Under the pieces are notes generated by a model, which was not told the DNA's origin, made no database searches, and saw nothing but the letters and a program-made list of their open reading frames with translations. This document shows positions 53,314 to 62,094 of a stretch of 64,000 nucleotides of DNA, one piece after another. The stretch is from contig JAAFJO010000001.1 of the NCBI GenBank assembly GCA_013298145.1, forward strand, positions 744,001 through 808,000. Reading direction: 5' to 3'. The translations under genes were made by a program, and so were the position numbers. Numbering within the stretch: the first letter of the stretch is position 1; each line of letters starts with the position of its first letter. The DNA is from Betaproteobacteria bacterium (lineage in GTDB: Bacteria > Pseudomonadota > Gammaproteobacteria > Burkholderiales > Casimicrobiaceae).

Positions 53314-53976
53314 TTACTTGGTCGGCTCCCAACTGCCGTGATCGCGAACCCGCCACTTGCCGTTAACAGGTACCACGGTAGCTGTGCCGCGCTGTCGCTT
53401 CCCGTAGATATCCGCCTCCACAACGAGTACGGCAACCCCATCGCTCACGCTTCCGCCGAGCACTTTGCAGCGCTGCGGTGAGCTTTTCGCGTTCTCTCTT
53501 TGAATCGCCCAATCGCGCTCAACCACATCGCGCAAATTAAGCGTGCGGCCGGCCTCACGTGCGCGCGCCTCGACGGTTGCTGCATCTGGCAATTGCTTGT
53601 TGCGTTCGAGCCGTCGAAAATAGCTTGCTGCGTCGCGCTCAATTTCGAAGCCTCGGCAATAGGTGAGGAACAATCGCCCTGGCTCACCACCGTCCGGCGG
53701 TAGCCGCCGCCCCTTACGCGCGTAAGAGGGGAGCTCCACAGGCGCAGCCTCCTTCGACGGAATCGGCATCTCAATGGGCAACGGCGGCAGCGGTGGCGGT
53801 GGGGGCGCAGGCGGCGGGGGTGGTGCGGGCGCCGGCACAGGTTGTGCAATTACAGCTGGCGCGGGTGGCTTCGATTCTTCAGGCGCAGTTGCGCAGCCCG
53901 CGATGAGCGATGCGCCGATCGCGGAGACCAAGGCGACCCTCATCTTTCGAGTAAGAATGGCTTTTGTATCGGGCAT
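53314..53976 (-). CDS. Pro-rich lipoprotein
   Basis: A 220-residue putative lipoprotein with lipobox LIAGC near residue 28, counted from ATG 53976 (ATG 53943 is an alternative start giving a shorter signal). A Pro/Ala-rich linker of about 45 residues follows (APPPPPAPPPPPLPPLP). The C-terminal domain has LFLTYCRGFEIERDAASYF and QRCKVLGGSVSDGVAVLVVE, with two Cys, and ends in a beta-rich RGTATVVPVNGKWRVRDHG. The final stretch resembles small periplasmic beta domains. No family recognised. Confidence 0.72.
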   Translation of the reverse strand: MPDTKAILTRKMRVALVSAIGASLIAGCATAPEESKPPAPAVIAQPVPAPAPPPPPAPPPPPLPPLPIEMPIPSKEAAPVELPSYARKGRRLPPDGGEPGRLFLTYCRGFEIERDAASYFRRLERNKQLPDAATVEARAREAGRTLNLRDVVERDWAIQRENAKSSPQRCKVLGGSVSDGVAVLVVEADIYGKRQRGTATVVPVNGKWRVRDHGSWEPTK

Positions 53977-54071
53977 GCGCGCTGGGATCAAAATAGAGCA
54001 ACACAGTTTATTTGAAATCGTACGATCCGTGCAGGCGTGGATCAGCGCTCAGACTTTTCCATTCGGCTGGG

Positions 54072-54539
54072 CTAGGTCGTTGCATAGTTCAACGGCAAGA
54101 TCGTCGTTTCTTTAACTTTCTCGAGCACAAATGACGACTTCACGTTGATCACCCCGGGCAGTGTCAGCACACGATCCATCAAAAACGATGTGTAGTGCTT
54201 CAGATCGGGCATCACCACTTGCATCGTGTAATCCATCTCGCCCGAAAGTGAGTGACACCAGCTTACTTCGCTCCATGTGAGAACGGCGGCCTTGAGCCGA
54301 TCGCGTGCCTTAGCGTCTTTCTTGTCGAGCGCAACATCAAGATGCACCGTGAGTCCGAGCCCAATTTTCTCGGGATTCAAGAGCGCCGCATAACTCGCGA
54401 TGTATCCCGCTTCCTCCAGTGCGCGCACGCGGCGCAAGCACGGTGAAGCGGAGAGGTTCACTTTGTCTGCGAGCTCAATATTGGTCAATCGCCCATCACT
54501 TTGAAGCACTTCCAAAATGCGCAAATCGGTCCGATCCAT
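54072..54539 (-). CDS. Lrp/AsnC-family regulator
   Basis: A 155-residue transcription factor. The N-terminal winged helix (MDRTDLRILEVLQSDGRLTN, then NLSASPCLRRVRALEEAGYI as recognition region) is followed by the RAM effector domain (GLTVHLDVALDKKD, SGEMDYTMQVV, LPGVINVKSSFVLEKVKETT). ATG 54539 is used; the longer frame starts at GTG. It is divergent from hppD with a 132-base shared gap. In Burkholderiales this pairing suggests control of tyrosine/phenylalanine catabolism by an amino-acid ligand (inference from arrangement). Confidence 0.92.
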   Translation of the reverse strand: MDRTDLRILEVLQSDGRLTNIELADKVNLSASPCLRRVRALEEAGYIASYAALLNPEKIGLGLTVHLDVALDKKDAKARDRLKAAVLTWSEVSWCHSLSGEMDYTMQVVMPDLKHYTSFLMDRVLTLPGVINVKSSFVLEKVKETTILPLNYATT

Positions 54540-54671
54540 GAAACCATACCCCGTAAAAGTCACGTAACGCGCAATTATGAGCTATGAAACATTGAATCCC
54601 AGCATTTAATTGAAATCGTATTGCGTCACAATTCGTGAAAAATTCCGAGATTCAATTTGCTGGAGTAATCA

Positions 54672-55772
54672 ATGGCATCGCAATTCCAACCGTGGGACAA
54701 CCCAATGCAAACCGATGGCTTCGAGTTCATCGAATTTGCCGCACCGGATCCTGCCGCCATGGGAAAACTCTTCGAGCAGATGGGCTTTGTGGCCGTGGCT
54801 AAACATCGCTCAAAGAATGTGTTGCTCTACAAGCAGGGCGATGTCAATTTCATCCTGAATGCGGAGCAGGGTTCGTTTGCGCAAAGCTTCGCGCGCATTC
54901 ACGGGCCATCAATTTGCGCGATCGCGTTTCGCGTGAAAGACGCCGCGTTTGCGTACAAACGTGCGGTTGAGCTCGGCGCGTGGGGCGTGGATGTGCATCC
55001 AGGCCCCATGGAATTAAATATTCCCGCGATCAAAGGGATCGGTGACTCGCTTCTTTATTTTGTTGATCGCTACAACGGCAACGATAAGTTTGGCGGCAAT
55101 AACGTCACCATCTACGACATTGATTTTGTCCCGATCGCCGGCGCGCCGCGTGTTCCTGAAGGCGGGGGGCTGACCTATATCGATCACCTCACACACAATG
55201 TGCATCGTGGTCGAATGGCGGAATGGGCGGGCTTTTATGAGCGGCTGTTTAATTTCCGTGAAATTCGCTACTTCGATATCGAAGGTAAGCTGACCGGATT
55301 GAAATCGAAAGCGATGACCAGCCCGTGCGGCAACATCCGCATCCCGATTAACGAATCGAGCGACGACAAATCGCAGATTGCAGAATATCTACACGCGTAT
55401 CACGGCGAAGGTATTCAGCACGTCGCGCTGGGCACAAACGACATTTACGCAACGGTAGACGTTCTCGCGAAGAAAGCCGTTCCCTTCCAAACGACGCCTG
55501 CAACTTACTATGAGCAGTTGGCAACGCGTATCCCGAACCACGGCGAGGATGTCGCGAAACTGCAAGCGCTCAACGTGCTGGTTGACGGTGCGCCGGAAGA
55601 CAGCGGTTTGCTATTGCAAATCTTTACGCAGAATCTGATTGGTCCGATCTTCTTTGAAATCATCCAGAGAAAAGGTAACCAAGGATTTGGCGAGGGCAAC
55701 TTCAAAGCGCTTTTTGAATCGATCGAGCTCGATCAGATTCGGCGCGGCGTATTGCAGGCACCTGAGCAGTAA
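54672..55772 (+). CDS. hppD: 4-Hydroxyphenylpyruvate dioxygenase
   Basis: A 366-residue Fe(II) enzyme that converts 4-hydroxyphenylpyruvate to homogentisate in tyrosine breakdown. Both vicinal-oxygen-chelate halves are present. The iron ligands sit in the second half: His in [13 protein letters not shown], His in [12 protein letters not shown] and Glu in [27 protein letters not shown] and the C-terminal [14 protein letters not shown] gate helix are conserved. CTGGAGTAATC precedes the ATG. It is divergent from an Lrp-type regulator that probably controls it. No hmgA or fahA follows. Confidence 0.96.
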   Translation: MASQFQPWDNPMQTDGFEFIEFAAPDPAAMGKLFEQMGFVAVAKHRSKNVLLYKQGDVNFILNAEQGSFAQSFARIHGPSICAIAFRVKDAAFAYKRAVELGAWGVDVHPGPMELNIPAIKGIGDSLLYFVDRYNGNDKFGGNNVTIYDIDFVPIAGAPRVPEGGGLTYIDHLTHNVHRGRMAEWAGFYERLFNFREIRYFDIEGKLTGLKSKAMTSPCGNIRIPINESSDDKSQIAEYLHAYHGEGIQHVALGTNDIYATVDVLAKKAVPFQTTPATYYEQLATRIPNHGEDVAKLQALNVLVDGAPEDSGLLLQIFTQNLIGPIFFEIIQRKGNQGFGEGNFKALFESIELDQIRRGVLQAPEQ

Positions 55773-55848
55773 GTTCGATCACGCTTGCGCGCTCCCGCAC
55801 GCACACGTGCGCCCATGGAAAGCGATGCATTGCCGCCTTCACCGGCGG

Positions 55849-56535
55849 CTAGCAGAAAAACGAAAGCGAAAGACCGTTGACGCGCGCGGGAATCAGCGTG
55901 ACGTTCCATATCGCGAGCGCCAACAACGCAATCCCCAGACTGCGACGTACTTTCGGTTGCTTGAGTTTGCTGAGCGTTTGTTGCGACAGCAATCCGAGCG
56001 CGAGCAACACCGGCAATGTCGACACTCCAAAGGCAATCATCACCAGCGCCGCAGCAAGCGGATCGAGCGTGAGCACCGCTAAGCCCAGCGCGCTGTAGAC
56101 CATCCCGCAAGGCAAAAATCCCCACAAGCCGCCTCGCAACAAATCTCCCCAGAAGCCGCCACGCGTCTGTACCAGTTGTCGCGCGCCGCTCATGCGCGTC
56201 CACACCGCGCGACCGAATGACTCTACCGGTGCATACGCCTGCTGATAGCCCATCAAGTAGAGCGCGGAGAAAACAAGCAAGAGATTCGGGACAAGAAACC
56301 ACGCTACACGAAACACTTCGTTGCGAAGAAACTGAGTCACTTCACCGGTGAGCGCGGCTGCGAGCGCGCCTAAGAGCGCATAAGTCAACACACGGCCCGC
56401 ATGCGCCGCGAGCGGCTGTTTTGGCGTTGCGGTACGCGAGACAAGCGCGATTGTCGTGGGGCCGCACATCGTGGCGCAGTGGCCCGCACCCATGAGCCCG
56501 ATCAGGATCGCTGCCGTAAGCAAAGAAAGCGTCAT
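55849..56535 (-). CDS. TauE/SafE-like membrane protein of the cbb3 cluster
   Basis: A 228-residue protein with about six membrane segments, of the sulfite exporter TauE/SafE-like, DsbD-related group that accompanies cbb3 oxidase genes. The motif GLMGAGHCATMCGPTTIAL near the N-terminus and GFLPCGMVYSALGLA in the middle place Cys/His/Met residues where copper could bind; this subgroup is suspected of copper handling for the oxidase (inference). It starts 12 bases after hemN on the same strand and ends the cluster, converging with hppD. Confidence 0.8.
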   Translation of the reverse strand: MTLSLLTAAILIGLMGAGHCATMCGPTTIALVSRTATPKQPLAAHAGRVLTYALLGALAAALTGEVTQFLRNEVFRVAWFLVPNLLLVFSALYLMGYQQAYAPVESFGRAVWTRMSGARQLVQTRGGFWGDLLRGGLWGFLPCGMVYSALGLAVLTLDPLAAALVMIAFGVSTLPVLLALGLLSQQTLSKLKQPKVRRSLGIALLALAIWNVTLIPARVNGLSLSFFC

Positions 56536-56547
56536 TGAGAGAAACGC

Positions 56548-57933
56548 TTATGCAATGCGCGAAAAGCGGATGGGCGTTGCTTCTGGTTCGGTACTCGTCG
56601 CTTGAGTTGGGCGAGGCTGATCGCGGTAAGCATCAAACACCATCGCAACAGCGCGCAGCAACAGACGACCGTTGTCGGTGACCCGCGCGGTGTCGGGCGT
56701 TAAGCTCAGCACACCGTCTTGTTCGAGACGTTGAAGCGACGTGAGTTCGCGCGCGAAGTACGACTTCGCGTCGATTGAAAACTCGGCAGCGATCTCTGGC
56801 CAGTGAAGCGCACCGTGGCACATGAGCTTTTCGATCACAGACGCACGCACGCGGTCATCAAACGTAAGTGCGATGCCGCGATGTGTCGCAAGTTCGCCGC
56901 GGCCGATACGAGTCTGGTAGACGTCGAGATCTGCGCTGTTTTGAGCGAAGAGCTCGTTGAGCTGACTGATCGCAGACACACCAATTCCAATCAGCTGAGT
57001 CTTCGCATGAGTGCTGTAGCCCTGAAAGTTTCTGCGCAAGCTTGCATCTGCTGCAGCTTGTGCGAGCGGATCGCGCGGCCGAGCAAAGTGATCCAGACCG
57101 ATCGCGACATAGCCTGCGTCGACCAATCGTTCAGCTGCGTACAAAAACAAGCTGACACGCTCTTCAATACTTGGCAGTGATTCGCTTGGGATACGTCGCT
57201 GCGCTTTGAAACGTTCGGGAATGTGCGCGTAGTTAAAAAGTGCGACGCGATCGGGTTCGAGTGAGAGCGTGCGTTCGAGCGTTGCAGCGAACGAGTCGCG
57301 CGACTGAAGCGGCAGGCCATACACGAGATCAAAGGAAACCGACGAGAACGATGCTTCACGCGCAGCAGCCACCGCCGCGCGTGTCTGCTCGAATGACTGG
57401 AAGCGATGAATGAGTTTCTGAACGCCTTCATCAAAATCTTGTACACCGAAGCTCACCCGATTAAACCCCAGCGCCCGCAGTGATTCCATGTATCCATCGC
57501 TCAGGTAGCGGGGATCAATCTCGATACTCTGCTCACGATTTGGATCCAGATGCGCGTGTTTGATCAGCGCCCTGAAAAGCGATTCGAATTGAGTGATGGA
57601 GAAAAAATTGGGCGTGCCGCCGCCAAACGCAATCTGCACCAGTTCGAGCGACGGTGCATTTTTAGCAACTAGCTCGATCTCCCGCTCTAAATGGGTGAGA
57701 TAGTCATTTGATGCACTGTTCGATTTAGTGACTATTTTGTTGCAAGCGCAGTAGTAACAGAGCGAACGACAAAAAGGTATATGTATGTAGAGCGAAGCGG
57801 GGCTCTTGACCGCAGAGAGTGCGCTGGCGTAATCCGCAGGTCCAACGAGCGAACTGAAGCGGTCCGCAGTGGGGTAGGACGTGTAGCGCGGACCGTTGAG
57901 GTCGAATCGGCGCAAGAGTGCGTCTGAAATCAC
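56548..57933 (-). CDS. hemN: Oxygen-independent coproporphyrinogen III oxidase
   Basis: A radical-SAM enzyme of heme synthesis that works without O2. The cluster motif CRSLCYYCAC (CxxxCxxC) is in YIHIPFCRSLCYYCACNKI; NGPRYTSYPTADRF, FGGGTPNFFS and HemN-type DHFARPRDPLAQA also appear. The open frame begins at TTG 57978, but GTG 57933 (MISDALLRRFDLNGPRYT...) fits the family start better. That start also places the FNR-like box at 57990-58003 about 63 bases upstream, a normal distance; from TTG it would be only 18. That choice gives 461 residues. The gene supplies heme for the neighbouring cbb3 oxidase. Confidence 0.93.
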   Translation of the reverse strand: MISDALLRRFDLNGPRYTSYPTADRFSSLVGPADYASALSAVKSPASLYIHIPFCRSLCYYCACNKIVTKSNSASNDYLTHLEREIELVAKNAPSLELVQIAFGGGTPNFFSITQFESLFRALIKHAHLDPNREQSIEIDPRYLSDGYMESLRALGFNRVSFGVQDFDEGVQKLIHRFQSFEQTRAAVAAAREASFSSVSFDLVYGLPLQSRDSFAATLERTLSLEPDRVALFNYAHIPERFKAQRRIPSESLPSIEERVSLFLYAAERLVDAGYVAIGLDHFARPRDPLAQAAADASLRRNFQGYSTHAKTQLIGIGVSAISQLNELFAQNSADLDVYQTRIGRGELATHRGIALTFDDRVRASVIEKLMCHGALHWPEIAAEFSIDAKSYFARELTSLQRLEQDGVLSLTPDTARVTDNGRLLLRAVAMVFDAYRDQPRPTQATSTEPEATPIRFSRIA

Positions 57934-57989
57934 AGGTGTTCCCGCAAAATTTGTAGGCGCAACTATCGCGAATTTCAACAGGGCAGAGA

Positions 57990-58003
57990 TTGATTCAAGT
58001 CAG
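57990..58003 (-). promoter_or_regulatory. FNR-like box of hemN
   Basis: On the minus strand CTGACTTGAATCAA matches TTGAY-N4-RTCAA with one mismatch. It lies upstream of hemN, a classic FNR/Anr target, and within the 3' region of the preceding small gene. Confidence 0.65.
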
Positions 58004-58249
58004 ACTTTTGTCACTGCTGCGGTTCTTGTCATGTAGCCACACTGCCGCTAGCGATGTTGCCGCGTGAATGATCCAAAACGCAAAAAAACCGACGGTGTAA
58101 GACATTTCGCGCGACAAAGGCTCTTTCGAACCGAAAAGATGCACGTTCGCCGGATCGATCAATGTGAACAGGACACCAACGGTGGCCGCTGCCGCAAGGA
58201 ATGCTGGCCACAGCACGACGCCAAACAGCGCAACTCGTTTCTCGTTCAT
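57995..58249 (-). CDS. Small two-helix membrane protein of the cbb3 cluster
   Basis: An 84-residue protein with two membrane helices (VALFGVVLWPAFLAAAATVGVLF and TVGFFAFWIIHAATSLAAVWL, each given as its core). ATG 58249 has a strong GGAGG seven bases upstream, which decides the start over the longer frame at 58318. It lies between ccoH and hemN on the same strand. Small unnamed membrane proteins occur here in related clusters; function unknown, perhaps oxidase assembly. Confidence 0.75.
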   Translation of the reverse strand: MNEKRVALFGVVLWPAFLAAAATVGVLFTLIDPANVHLFGSKEPLSREMSYTVGFFAFWIIHAATSLAAVWLHDKNRSSDKSLT

Positions 58250-58428
58250 CAGCAACCTCCTTGTGGGTGCGCTCCGCGAGGGCGCTTTGTGGTTATGCAT
58301 GCGCAACGTGTGTCGCAACGTGGCAATCAGAGCCGCAGCTCACGTTACGTTCGCGCAGGCAAGCGCGCATTTGCGGTTCACGATGGCGGCTAGTGTGTTT
58401 GCGCTGGCGTCAAAATCGAACGTCACGG

Positions 58429-58920
58429 CTAAGGAGCGCTCAATACGGCTTCTGCGCGCCAGTCTTTGCGCGGTAAATCGGTCACAAGTACACGCCGCCG
58501 CTCAGTAAAGGGGTGGTCCAGCGGAATACTCACCCGATTCTTCGCAGCCGCATTGATAACAAAACGGCGATCTTGCGATGGGTCGGCTGGATGGGCAAAC
58601 GTAAACTCAACGACAGCTAAGCCTGTGCTCGCGTGAGGAAACTCGACGTCCACACCAGTCTGGGTGCGTTTCACCTCGAAGCGATCAAACCCCAACTGAT
58701 GCGCCCGCTCAGTCTTCGCAAGACGGGCATTGATCGCTTTGCCTTGCTTGTAGTAATCCTCAGCGACTAGCCCTTCGGGATGGCGCACGATGAACACAGC
58801 CGTGATCGCCGAAGCGACCACCACAGAAAGCGGAAGCGCGATCAATATGCCGGGCCAGATGAGCCAATTGACTTTGTCTGGCGCATCGACGGTTTTCGGA
58901 TAACTCGATTGTTGCATCAT
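58429..58920 (-). CDS. ccoH: FixH/CcoH cbb3 assembly protein
   Basis: A 163-residue single-pass membrane protein of the FixH family. One N-terminal helix (WPGILIALPLSVVVASAITAVF) is followed by the family motif PEGLVAEDYYKQGKAINARL and a periplasmic beta domain (VDVEFPHASTGLAVVEFTFA). CcoH associates with CcoN/CcoP during assembly of cbb3 oxidase and maturation of its subunits. It lies 17 bases after ccoG on the same strand. Confidence 0.88.
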   Translation of the reverse strand: MMQQSSYPKTVDAPDKVNWLIWPGILIALPLSVVVASAITAVFIVRHPEGLVAEDYYKQGKAINARLAKTERAHQLGFDRFEVKRTQTGVDVEFPHASTGLAVVEFTFAHPADPSQDRRFVINAAAKNRVSIPLDHPFTERRRVLVTDLPRKDWRAEAVLSAP

Positions 58921-58937
58921 GAATCCTGGTTGGCCTG

Positions 58938-60338
58938 CTATTTGGGTACTAAGAATGCAGCTTTTTCACGCACTGACATCGATGCTTCCGCATCTGCGGT
59001 AACGGTGAAGTGGATGGTGTGACTACCTGGCTTTGCTGTGTCAATCGGAACGCGTACCGCGACAATATGGGCAACGGTTGAGGCACCCTCAGCATCGACT
59101 GTCGAACCGCGATTAATCGTTGCGCCGGGCAGGCCTTCAACATCCACTGAAAAGCGCTGCGACTGTTCGCGCGTGTTCATCACGTTAAGGCGATAAATGT
59201 TCTCGATATAGCGCCCTTCGACTTCCCGAGCCAAGACCCGGCGATCACGAATCACATCAACCTTCAATGGATTGCGAAGCACGAGTGCCGCCACCAAGCC
59301 CGCCGCCAGTACTACAAGTACAGCGAAGTAAAGCAGTATTCGCGGCCTCGCTAGGTGTTTGCGGATTTCAGCCAGTCCCCAATGTTGCTCAAGCGCATTT
59401 TCGGTTGAGTAGCGAACCAGGCCGCGTGGGTAATTCATCTTGTCCATCACGGTATCGCAAACATCGATGCAGGCCGAGCAGCCGATACATTCGTATTGCA
59501 ACCCGTTGCGGATATCGATACCCGTTGGACAAACCTGGACGCACAATGAGCAATCTACGCAAGCGCCCAGGTTTGCGCTTTTCGGATCAATACCTTTCTT
59601 CCGACCACCGCGCGGCTCGCCGCGCTCTGTATCGTACGAGACGATGAGTGTGTCTCGATCAAACATCACGCTTTGAAATCGCGCATACGGACACATGTAC
59701 TTACATACTTGCTCGCGCATGAAGCCCGCATTACCCCACGTCGCAAACGCATAAAACAAAATCCAGAAGGTTTCCCACGGGCCGGTGGAAAAGGCCAACA
59801 CTTCATTAACTAAGGTGTGGATCGGGGTGAAGTAGCCCACAAACGTGAACCCTGTCCATAGCGCGATCAATACCCAGACTGCGTGTTTTCCGCCTTTGCG
59901 CCAGAGCTTGTTGAACGATAACGGCGCCGCATCGAGTCTCATTCGGCTGGCGCGGTCACCTTCAAACCACTTCTCCACCCACATGAACACCTCGGTGTAC
60001 ACCGTTTGTGGGCATGCATAGCCGCAAAACACTCGACCCGCTATTGCGGTGACGAAGAACAGCGAGTAAGCAGAGACGATCAGGATGAAGGTGAGATACA
60101 GAATGTCCTGCGGCCAGAACACCCAGCCGAAGATGTAGAACTTTCTGTTGACCAGATCGAACAACACCGCTTGTCGATCATTCCATGGCAACCAAGCGAG
60201 ACCATAGAAGAGCAATTGAGTCATGAGCACCATCGCCACGCGAAGCTGCGCGAAACGCCCGCTCACCGACTTGGGATAGATCTTCTTTGACGATTGGTAG
60301 AGCGAAACAACTTTGGTTTCCGCTGCGGTTTCGCTCAT
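58938..60338 (-). CDS. ccoG: CcoG/FixG iron-sulfur protein
   Basis: A 466-residue membrane iron-sulfur protein that acts in copper reduction for cbb3 oxidase assembly. About five membrane helices surround cytoplasmic clusters: FCGYACPQTVYTEVFMWVEKW near residue 108, REQVCKYMCPYARFQ, and the two-cluster ferredoxin motif CVDCSLCVQVCPTG ... CIGCSACIDVCD near 265-300. The C-terminal periplasmic Ig-like domain (FSVDVEGLPGATI) is normal. The length fits CcoG/RdxA. It follows ccoP by 24 bases. Confidence 0.95.
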   Translation of the reverse strand: MSETAAETKVVSLYQSSKKIYPKSVSGRFAQLRVAMVLMTQLLFYGLAWLPWNDRQAVLFDLVNRKFYIFGWVFWPQDILYLTFILIVSAYSLFFVTAIAGRVFCGYACPQTVYTEVFMWVEKWFEGDRASRMRLDAAPLSFNKLWRKGGKHAVWVLIALWTGFTFVGYFTPIHTLVNEVLAFSTGPWETFWILFYAFATWGNAGFMREQVCKYMCPYARFQSVMFDRDTLIVSYDTERGEPRGGRKKGIDPKSANLGACVDCSLCVQVCPTGIDIRNGLQYECIGCSACIDVCDTVMDKMNYPRGLVRYSTENALEQHWGLAEIRKHLARPRILLYFAVLVVLAAGLVAALVLRNPLKVDVIRDRRVLAREVEGRYIENIYRLNVMNTREQSQRFSVDVEGLPGATINRGSTVDAEGASTVAHIVAVRVPIDTAKPGSHTIHFTVTADAEASMSVREKAAFLVPK

Positions 60339-60362
60339 TGACTGCCTCGATCAATCCAGATA

Positions 60363-61295
60363 TTACTGAGCTGGAGTTTTGGGAGCCGCTTCACGCGACT
60401 GTGCGTAGACGTAGGCTGCGAGCAGGTGCACGCGCGCCTCCCCCAGCTGATCTTTCTGTGCAGGCATCACTCCCGCTCGACCCTTGACGACCGCTTCTTC
60501 AATAGCTGCAGCGGTGCCGCTGTATAGCCAAACATCATCGGTTAAGTTCGGTGCGCCAAGCGCGACGTTGCCTTTGCCCGATGCACCGTGGCAGGCAGAA
60601 CAGATTTGTTTGAAGGTCTCTTCGCCGCGTAGCGCAGCATCTTTCGATGCGCTACGTCCCGATAACGTAAGTACGAATTGCGAAACGTCTTTGATTTGTT
60701 CGGGTTTGAGTTGTCCTGCGAATGATGGCATCGCCCCTACGCGGCCGTCCATGATTGTTGTCTTGATCGCGTCTGGCGTTCCTGGATAAAGCCAATCCGC
60801 ATCCACAAGATTCGGGAAGCCCTTTGAGCCCCGCATATCGCTGCCATGGCATTGCACACAATACGTTTGGAACAGTCGTCCTCCAATCTGAAGCGCGCCT
60901 TTATCGTTTGCTACCGTCGCAACATCTTGTTTCAGATACGCATTAAAGATTGGATCGACCTCCGCGTTGACTTCTGCAACTTCCTTCTTGTATCGATCAC
61001 TCGAGCTCCAACCCAGATAGCCGGGCAGGATCGCGAGCCCTGGAAACAGTGCGAGATATCCGACTGCGAAGATCACAGTGATGTAGAACAAGTTTGACCA
61101 CCACTTTGGCAGCGGATTGTCGTACTCGCGTAGGCCATCCCAAACATTTTGACCATGAAGCTCTGGCTGATCTTTGGGCTCAATCTTCTTACTATTGCTT
61201 ACAAGAATCCACAAACACCACAGTAGCGACAAAACGGTCAGGATGCCGACATACCAAGCCCAGCCCGTAGGGAGTGTGTTCGTTGCTGAGCTCAT
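60363..61295 (-). CDS. ccoP: cbb3 oxidase diheme subunit
   Basis: A 310-residue membrane-anchored diheme c-type cytochrome that passes electrons to CcoO/CcoN. The two N-terminal membrane helices are GWAWYVGILTVLSLLWCLWIL and WWSNLFYITVIFAVGYLALF. Heme sites are CVQCHG and CSACHG, with axial Met regions NLVDADWLYPG...MPSFAG and GVMPAQKD. ATG 61295 overlaps the ccoQ stop by one base (TGATG), so they are coupled; a GTG one codon earlier is possible. CcoP length is normal. Confidence 0.96.
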   Translation of the reverse strand: MSSATNTLPTGWAWYVGILTVLSLLWCLWILVSNSKKIEPKDQPELHGQNVWDGLREYDNPLPKWWSNLFYITVIFAVGYLALFPGLAILPGYLGWSSSDRYKKEVAEVNAEVDPIFNAYLKQDVATVANDKGALQIGGRLFQTYCVQCHGSDMRGSKGFPNLVDADWLYPGTPDAIKTTIMDGRVGAMPSFAGQLKPEQIKDVSQFVLTLSGRSASKDAALRGEETFKQICSACHGASGKGNVALGAPNLTDDVWLYSGTAAAIEEAVVKGRAGVMPAQKDQLGEARVHLLAAYVYAQSREAAPKTPAQ

Positions 61296-61459
61296 CACAC
61301 ACCTCCTTCGTACCCGCGACCAGCACGATCATCATCGCGCAGCAAATCGGCGTTCGCTGATGCAGCGCTGCGCGCGCCAGGCGTGGTAAACGCCCAGATC
61401 ACAACACCAAGAAACGTTAAAAAAGACAAGACTGTGAAGACAACACGTAGCGTTTCCAT
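61295..61459 (-). CDS. ccoQ: cbb3 oxidase small subunit CcoQ
   Basis: A 54-residue protein with one membrane helix (VVFTVLSFLTFLGVVIWAF) and a charged cytosolic tail (LLRDDDRAGRGYEGG). It stabilises the CcoNO-CcoP complex. It starts three bases after ccoO on the same strand, with AAGGGA upstream, and its stop overlaps the ccoP start. Confidence 0.92.
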   Translation of the reverse strand: METLRVVFTVLSFLTFLGVVIWAFTTPGARSAASANADLLRDDDRAGRGYEGGV

Positions 61460-61462
61460 GCG

Positions 61463-62077
61463 CTATCCCTTGATCGATTTGATTTGAGTTCCGAGGCCTT
61501 GCAGATACGCAATCAAAGCGTCGAGCTCGGTTTTGTCTTTAAGCGCTGCGGGGGCGCTATCGATCTCCGCTTGGGAGTACGGATGTCCGAGCATCTTTAA
61601 CGCTGACATCCTTGCTTTAATGTCCGCGCCACCGATCGAGCGATTCAAAAATGCATAGCTAGGCATGTTTGATTCTGGAACGACTGAACGAGGATCCTCG
61701 AAATGCAAGCGGTGCCATTCATCGCTGTAGCGGCCCCCAACCCGTGCGAGATCGGGGCCGGTGCGCTTGCTGCCCCACTGAAACGGTCGGTCGTACACAA
61801 ACTCGCCCGCTACCGAATAGGGGCCATAGCGCTCAGTTTCTGAGCGAAATGGGCGAATCATTTGCGAATGACAGTTGTAGCAACCTTCGCGAACATAAAT
61901 GTCACGGCCCACTAATCGAAGTGGTTCGTACGGCTTAAGCCCTGCCACCGGTTCGATCAAGTCTTTCTGGAAAAACAGCGGCACGATCTCAACGAGACCG
62001 CCGATGCTCACCACGAAAATCACCAGCGCAATGAGGAGACCAGTTTTTCTCTCAATGGTGTCGTGTGTCAATTTCAT
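61463..62077 (-). CDS. ccoO: cbb3 oxidase monoheme subunit
   Basis: A 204-residue membrane-anchored c-type cytochrome. One N-terminal helix ([21 protein letters not shown]) is followed by CcoO hallmarks: [20 protein letters not shown] with the CxxCH heme site, [20 protein letters not shown], and the axial Met region [15 protein letters not shown] 62077 is the correct start; the open frame reaching 62476 overlaps ccoN. It lies 17 bases after ccoN and three before ccoQ. Confidence 0.96.
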   Translation of the reverse strand: MKLTHDTIERKTGLLIALVIFVVSIGGLVEIVPLFFQKDLIEPVAGLKPYEPLRLVGRDIYVREGCYNCHSQMIRPFRSETERYGPYSVAGEFVYDRPFQWGSKRTGPDLARVGGRYSDEWHRLHFEDPRSVVPESNMPSYAFLNRSIGGADIKARMSALKMLGHPYSQAEIDSAPAALKDKTELDALIAYLQGLGTQIKSIKG

Positions 62078-62094
62078 AGAGCTATCCCCCTTTC

